From NCBI GenBank assembly GCA_031262845.1, contig JAISGZ010000194.1, positions 1 through 7,633 of the forward strand: a stretch of DNA of 7,633 bases. Reading direction: 5' to 3'. A model generated the notes under the pieces. That model was not told the DNA's origin and made no database searches. It was given only the letters and a program-made list of their open reading frames with translations. The DNA comes from Propionibacteriaceae bacterium. GTDB taxonomy: Bacteria; Actinomycetota; Actinomycetes; Propionibacteriales; Propionibacteriaceae. Shown here piece after piece: positions 4,680 to 7,633 of this stretch (its first letter is position 1; the number at the start of each line of letters is the position of its first letter). The position numbers and the translations under genes were made by a program.

Positions 4680-6989
4680 CTACTTTGGTGACGCCACCGT
4701 CGGCGACTCAGGAACTTCAGCCGCCACCCCCGTGGCCGGTGAAGGCGTCAATTCAGCCTCAGGATCGACGTGGCGAATCGCGAACCGGTCGGCCAGACGT
4801 TTCAACGGCCCGGGCGCCCACCAGTTCGCCTGACCCATAATCGACATCGTGGCCGGCACCACCAACAACCTGACCAGCGTGGCGTCGATGAACACGAGAA
4901 TGGCCAAGGTCAGACCGATTTCCCGGATCGGCGCTAAATCACCGATCGTGAAACCCAAGAAGACGACGATGATGACGGAAGCAGCCGAGGTGATAATCCG
5001 GCCGGACCGTTGCAAGCCCCGCACGATGGCAGTTTGGGTGTCGAATCCGCGGTTGTGAATTTCTTTGATCCGATCGAGCAAGAAAACCTCGTAGTCCATC
5101 GCCAAACCGAACCCAAAAGCCACGATCAAGGCGACGACGTAGACTTCCATGCCATCGTGGGCGAAGCCATGTTGGGTGGTGAAAATCCAACTGGCGATAC
5201 CGAGGCTGGCCAGAATCGACAACACGTTGGTCACCAAAGCCTTGAGCGGCACGACCACCGATCCGGTCATGAGGAACAACAACAGGAACACCGCCACCAC
5301 GACCAGCGACCCCGCCAAGGGCAGCCCGTCCAGCAACGACTGCTGGAAATCCAACTGCGAAGCGGCGTCACCCCAGATCAGAACCGGGGCGTCGAGGGCC
5401 CGCAAAGCTTTGACCGTCTCAACCGCTTGCTTGCCACTGGGATCAGCCAAGTCAAGCCCGATCGAATAGATCAGATGACCGCCGTCGGCATCGGTGGCAA
5501 CCGGGCCTTGGACCTGATCGACGTGCTCAACGCCAGCCAGTTGATCGGCTACCTGGGCCGCTTGGTCGGCGTCCAGTGGCCCGGTCGTGACGGCGTATAA
5601 ATCAGCGTTTTCCAGGTAGGGGTAGCTGCGATCAAGTTCGTCGTAGTACTGACTCTGAGCCATATCGTCGGTCAGCAAATCGTAACCACTCGACCGCATC
5701 TGCAAGTTCCCCACCAAACTGGCCGCGGCCACGAGGGCGGCCACCCCGACCAGGAAGACCGGCCAGCGGAAACGCTGACTCCAGGCAGCCAGGCGGGCGA
5801 AGAAACCATGATCACTGGAGCTGTCCCCCAGACCTTGCAAAATCCGGCCCACAAAGGGCACCCGGCGCAGTGGCGACGGCCGAACAAAGCGGTGTCCGAC
5901 CAGGCCTAACACGGCTGGCACCAAGCTCACTGCGGCCAGCATCGCCAGCACTACGGACATCGCGCCGGCGATCCCGATCCCGCGTAACAGGTCGGCCTTC
6001 ATGAAGACCAAGCCGAGCACACAGACGGCGATCGTCAAGGCCGAAAAAGTCACGGTTCGGCCGGCCGTGGCGTGGACCTGGTTGACGACGCGCTGAATCA
6101 CCGGATCATGCCGGGGAACGGGTCGATCGAAGTCGAGCCGCCCCAGCTCTTCGCGGAAACGCGACACGATCAACAGGCCGTAATCAATCGACAAGCCCAT
6201 ACCGATGATCGTGATGACATTGACGACGACCGAATCGACGGCCATGACCTGATTGAGCAGAATCAGACCACCCAGCCCGGTGACAATCGCGGCCACCGCC
6301 CCGATCACGGGCATCAGGGCCGCCAACAAACCGCCGAACACGATGATTAAGACGATCAGGGCCGCCGGCAAAGCGATCTGTTCGGCCCGGAACAACTCGG
6401 CTTCCATGAAGTCGTTCATCTCGGCGATCACCAGGTCGGTACTGGAGACGATGAATTGACCGCCGACCGCCGCCGTCACGTCAGCCCCCAACTGGTCGAG
6501 CCGATCGGCCACGGCCGCACTGGCGGCTTTTTCGGCCGCCCGATCGGCCGGTGGCATCAACTCGACCGAGATCACGAAACCATCGCCGTTGGTCGACCAG
6601 TACTGCCCGTTGTAGGGCTGATCGGGCGGCCAATCGGCCGGCGGGGTCTGGAACGGGTCGTTGATCTGGGAAACGTAATCGAGGGCCGCCAACTCGGGCC
6701 GGGCCGCTGCCACCAAGGCGCCTGCCGACTGCACCGTCGCCGGCTCGGTGATGTCGATCTGGCGCACCATCAGATTGACCGTTGAAGCGCCTGATTGGGT
6801 GAGAATGTCCTCAGCTTGTTGGGAATCCGAGCCTGGCACTTGGGGCCGGTTGGTTTCCAGTTGGGAGAAGATACTGGGCCCGCCGATACCGAAGATCGCC
6901 ACGCCGCCGGCCGCTACCGCCACGGCTGCCCAGATGATCACGACAATGATCGGATGGTGGCTGATAAAGCGCCCGGATCGTTCGAACAC
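4680..6989 (-). CDS. MMPL family (RND superfamily) membrane transporter
   Basis: A 769-residue inner-membrane protein with the two-fold RND layout: one helix, a large extracytoplasmic loop, five helices, then the same again. Helices lie roughly at 14-34, 205-223, 226-248, 256-275, 313-330, 335-363, 410-426, 557-577, 581-603, 615-637, 664-682 and 690-712. The loops are about 35-200 and 430-555. The Asp-Tyr pairs of the proton relay are intact: GMGLSIDYGLLIVSRFREE (D269-Y270) and GFGLAMDYEVFLLDRIKE (D632-Y633). MMPL proteins export lipids or hydrophobic compounds using the proton gradient; the substrate here is unknown. The Pro/Ala/Glu-rich tail (720-769) is probably cytoplasmic and disordered. 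GTG at 6989 is the only reasonable start, because an in-frame TGA lies close upstream; its Shine-Dalgarno site is weak (AAAGAA/ATGAG). It begins 12 bases after the pruA stop, so translational coupling is likely. Confidence 0.93.
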   Translation of the reverse strand: MFERSGRFISHHPIIVVIIWAAVAVAAGGVAIFGIGGPSIFSQLETNRPQVPGSDSQQAEDILTQSGASTVNLMVRQIDITEPATVQSAGALVAAARPELAALDYVSQINDPFQTPPADWPPDQPYNGQYWSTNGDGFVISVELMPPADRAAEKAASAAVADRLDQLGADVTAAVGGQFIVSSTDLVIAEMNDFMEAELFRAEQIALPAALIVLIIVFGGLLAALMPVIGAVAAIVTGLGGLILLNQVMAVDSVVVNVITIIGMGLSIDYGLLIVSRFREELGRLDFDRPVPRHDPVIQRVVNQVHATAGRTVTFSALTIAVCVLGLVFMKADLLRGIGIAGAMSVVLAMLAAVSLVPAVLGLVGHRFVRPSPLRRVPFVGRILQGLGDSSSDHGFFARLAAWSQRFRWPVFLVGVAALVAAASLVGNLQMRSSGYDLLTDDMAQSQYYDELDRSYPYLENADLYAVTTGPLDADQAAQVADQLAGVEHVDQVQGPVATDADGGHLIYSIGLDLADPSGKQAVETVKALRALDAPVLIWGDAASQLDFQQSLLDGLPLAGSLVVVAVFLLLFLMTGSVVVPLKALVTNVLSILASLGIASWIFTTQHGFAHDGMEVYVVALIVAFGFGLAMDYEVFLLDRIKEIHNRGFDTQTAIVRGLQRSGRIITSAASVIIVVFLGFTIGDLAPIREIGLTLAILVFIDATLVRLLVVPATMSIMGQANWWAPGPLKRLADRFAIRHVDPEAELTPSPATGVAAEVPESPTVASPK

Positions 6990-7001
6990 GATCTCATTCT
7001 T

Positions 7002-7633
7002 TCACTCAGTGGTAGTTCTTGGGGCCGGGTAGTTGAGAGTAATCGGCGCGCTGAACGATTCTTTGATCGTCCGCGGGCTCAGCCAGCGGCAAAGATGCCA
7101 GATTGAGCCGTTTTTGTCATTCGTGCCCGAGGCTCGGGAACCACCGAATGGCTGTTGCCCGACCACGGTCCCGGTGGGTTTGTCGTTGATATAGAAATTG
7201 CCGGCCGCCAACCGTAGTTGTTCGGTGGCCTGGACGATGGCCGCCCGGTCGGTTGACAGGACCGAGCCGGTCAGGCCGTAGGGGCTGGTCGAGCCGACCA
7301 AGTCGATGACGAAATCCCACTCGCTGTCGGGATAGACGTAGACGTTGAGCAGGGGGCCGAAATATTCGGTCGTGAACCCCAGCGAGGTGGGGTCCGAACT
7401 CTTGACGATGGTCGGCCAGATATACCAGCCGTCGCGGTCATCGACCCGGCCGCCGGCGATGATCTGACTGGTCGGTGAAGCCTGGGCGGCTTCGATTGCG
7501 GCGCTGACCTGGCGCCAAGCCGCCTGATCGATAACCGCCGACGTGAAACAGTCGAGATCCCGCACGTCGGCGACCGACACGGTGTTCGTCAATTCGGTCA
7601 GTTCGGGAGCGATCCGTTGCCACAACGACTTCG
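7002..7633 (-). CDS. pruA: 1-pyrroline-5-carboxylate dehydrogenase (L-glutamate gamma-semialdehyde dehydrogenase), C-terminal part, cut by the window edge
   Basis: This NAD-dependent enzyme oxidises glutamate gamma-semialdehyde to glutamate, the second step of proline breakdown. About 210 residues are visible, starting mid-gene at KSLWQRIAPELTEL; the catalytic Cys loop lies beyond the right edge. The sequence tracks the ALDH4A1 type closely: FTSAVIDQAAW, an AGG segment, TTEYFGPLLNVYVYPD (with the cofactor-contacting Glu of E-x-FGP), SPYGLTGSVLS, AAGNFYINDKPTGTVVGQQP, FGGSRASGTNDK and WLSPRTIKE. The GNFYIND-GQQPFGG-SRASGTNDK wording separates P5C dehydrogenase from other aldehyde dehydrogenases. 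It ends normally (TTTE-stop) after the homologous C-terminus, so it is a stand-alone dehydrogenase or the end of a PutA-like fusion; which one depends on the missing 5' part. The next gene downstream is the MMPL transporter. Confidence 0.95.
   Translation of the reverse strand, partial: KSLWQRIAPELTELTNTVSVADVRDLDCFTSAVIDQAAWRQVSAAIEAAQASPTSQIIAGGRVDDRDGWYIWPTIVKSSDPTSLGFTTEYFGPLLNVYVYPDSEWDFVIDLVGSTSPYGLTGSVLSTDRAAIVQATEQLRLAAGNFYINDKPTGTVVGQQPFGGSRASGTNDKNGSIWHLCRWLSPRTIKESFSAPITLNYPAPRTTTE

Noticed and set aside
5010..5600. 196-codon plus-strand open frame opposite the MMPL gene
   Set aside because: The translation is His/Gln/Asp-rich, the typical mirror image of a hydrophobic membrane protein read antisense.
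1..7633. tRNA, rRNA or CRISPR array
   Set aside because: No cloverleaf with a TTCRA-type loop, no rRNA-like sequence, and no regularly spaced repeats of CRISPR length were seen on either strand.

Overview
The window is GC-rich and densely coding, and most likely comes from an actinobacterium (Actinomycetota). The best evidence is the CTP synthase N-terminus, which has the actinobacterial wording TASSLG, TMQKLDPYLNVDPGTMNPF and HYERFLD. A TTGTCCACA-type DnaA box and a TAGGCT-type -10 element fit this. The genus cannot be fixed; a Propionibacteriales-like lineage is only a guess.

Layout from left to right. (1) 1-986, minus: the N-terminal 60% of CTP synthase (pyrG), running off the left edge. 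(2) 1121-2035, minus: a complete Rpn-family PD-(D/E)XK nuclease. It has a 12-bp tandem repeat in its C-terminal coding region and a strong internal ribosome binding site with an ATG at 1369, which would give a separate 82-residue C-terminal protein. (3) 2036-2280: a divergent intergenic region with two DnaA-box-like sites 20 bp apart and a small hairpin in the rpn leader. (4) 2281-2982, plus: a class I glutamine amidotransferase-like (peptidase C26) hydrolase. (5) 3198-3674, plus: a TspO/MBR membrane protein, followed by a hairpin. (6) 3675-4044: about 370 bases with no convincing gene but several inverted repeats. (7) 4045-4575, plus: a ClbS/DfsB-family (DUF1706) four-helix-bundle protein. 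(8) 4680-6989, minus: an MMPL/RND-type 12-helix transporter, convergent with the ClbS-like gene. (9) 7002-7633, minus: the C-terminal third of an ALDH4-type 1-pyrroline-5-carboxylate dehydrogenase (pruA), 12 bases ahead of the transporter and probably in the same transcript.

The genes do not form one pathway. pyrG (pyrimidine synthesis) and pruA (proline catabolism) are core metabolism. The C26 hydrolase and TspO are common single-gene units. The Rpn nuclease and the ClbS-like protein look like accessory protection genes. The strongest lead for an undescribed system is the rpn locus, where the sequence itself predicts a gene within a gene: a nuclease plus an internally initiated C-terminal fragment, the arrangement reported for E. 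coli rpn toxin/antitoxin anti-phage loci.
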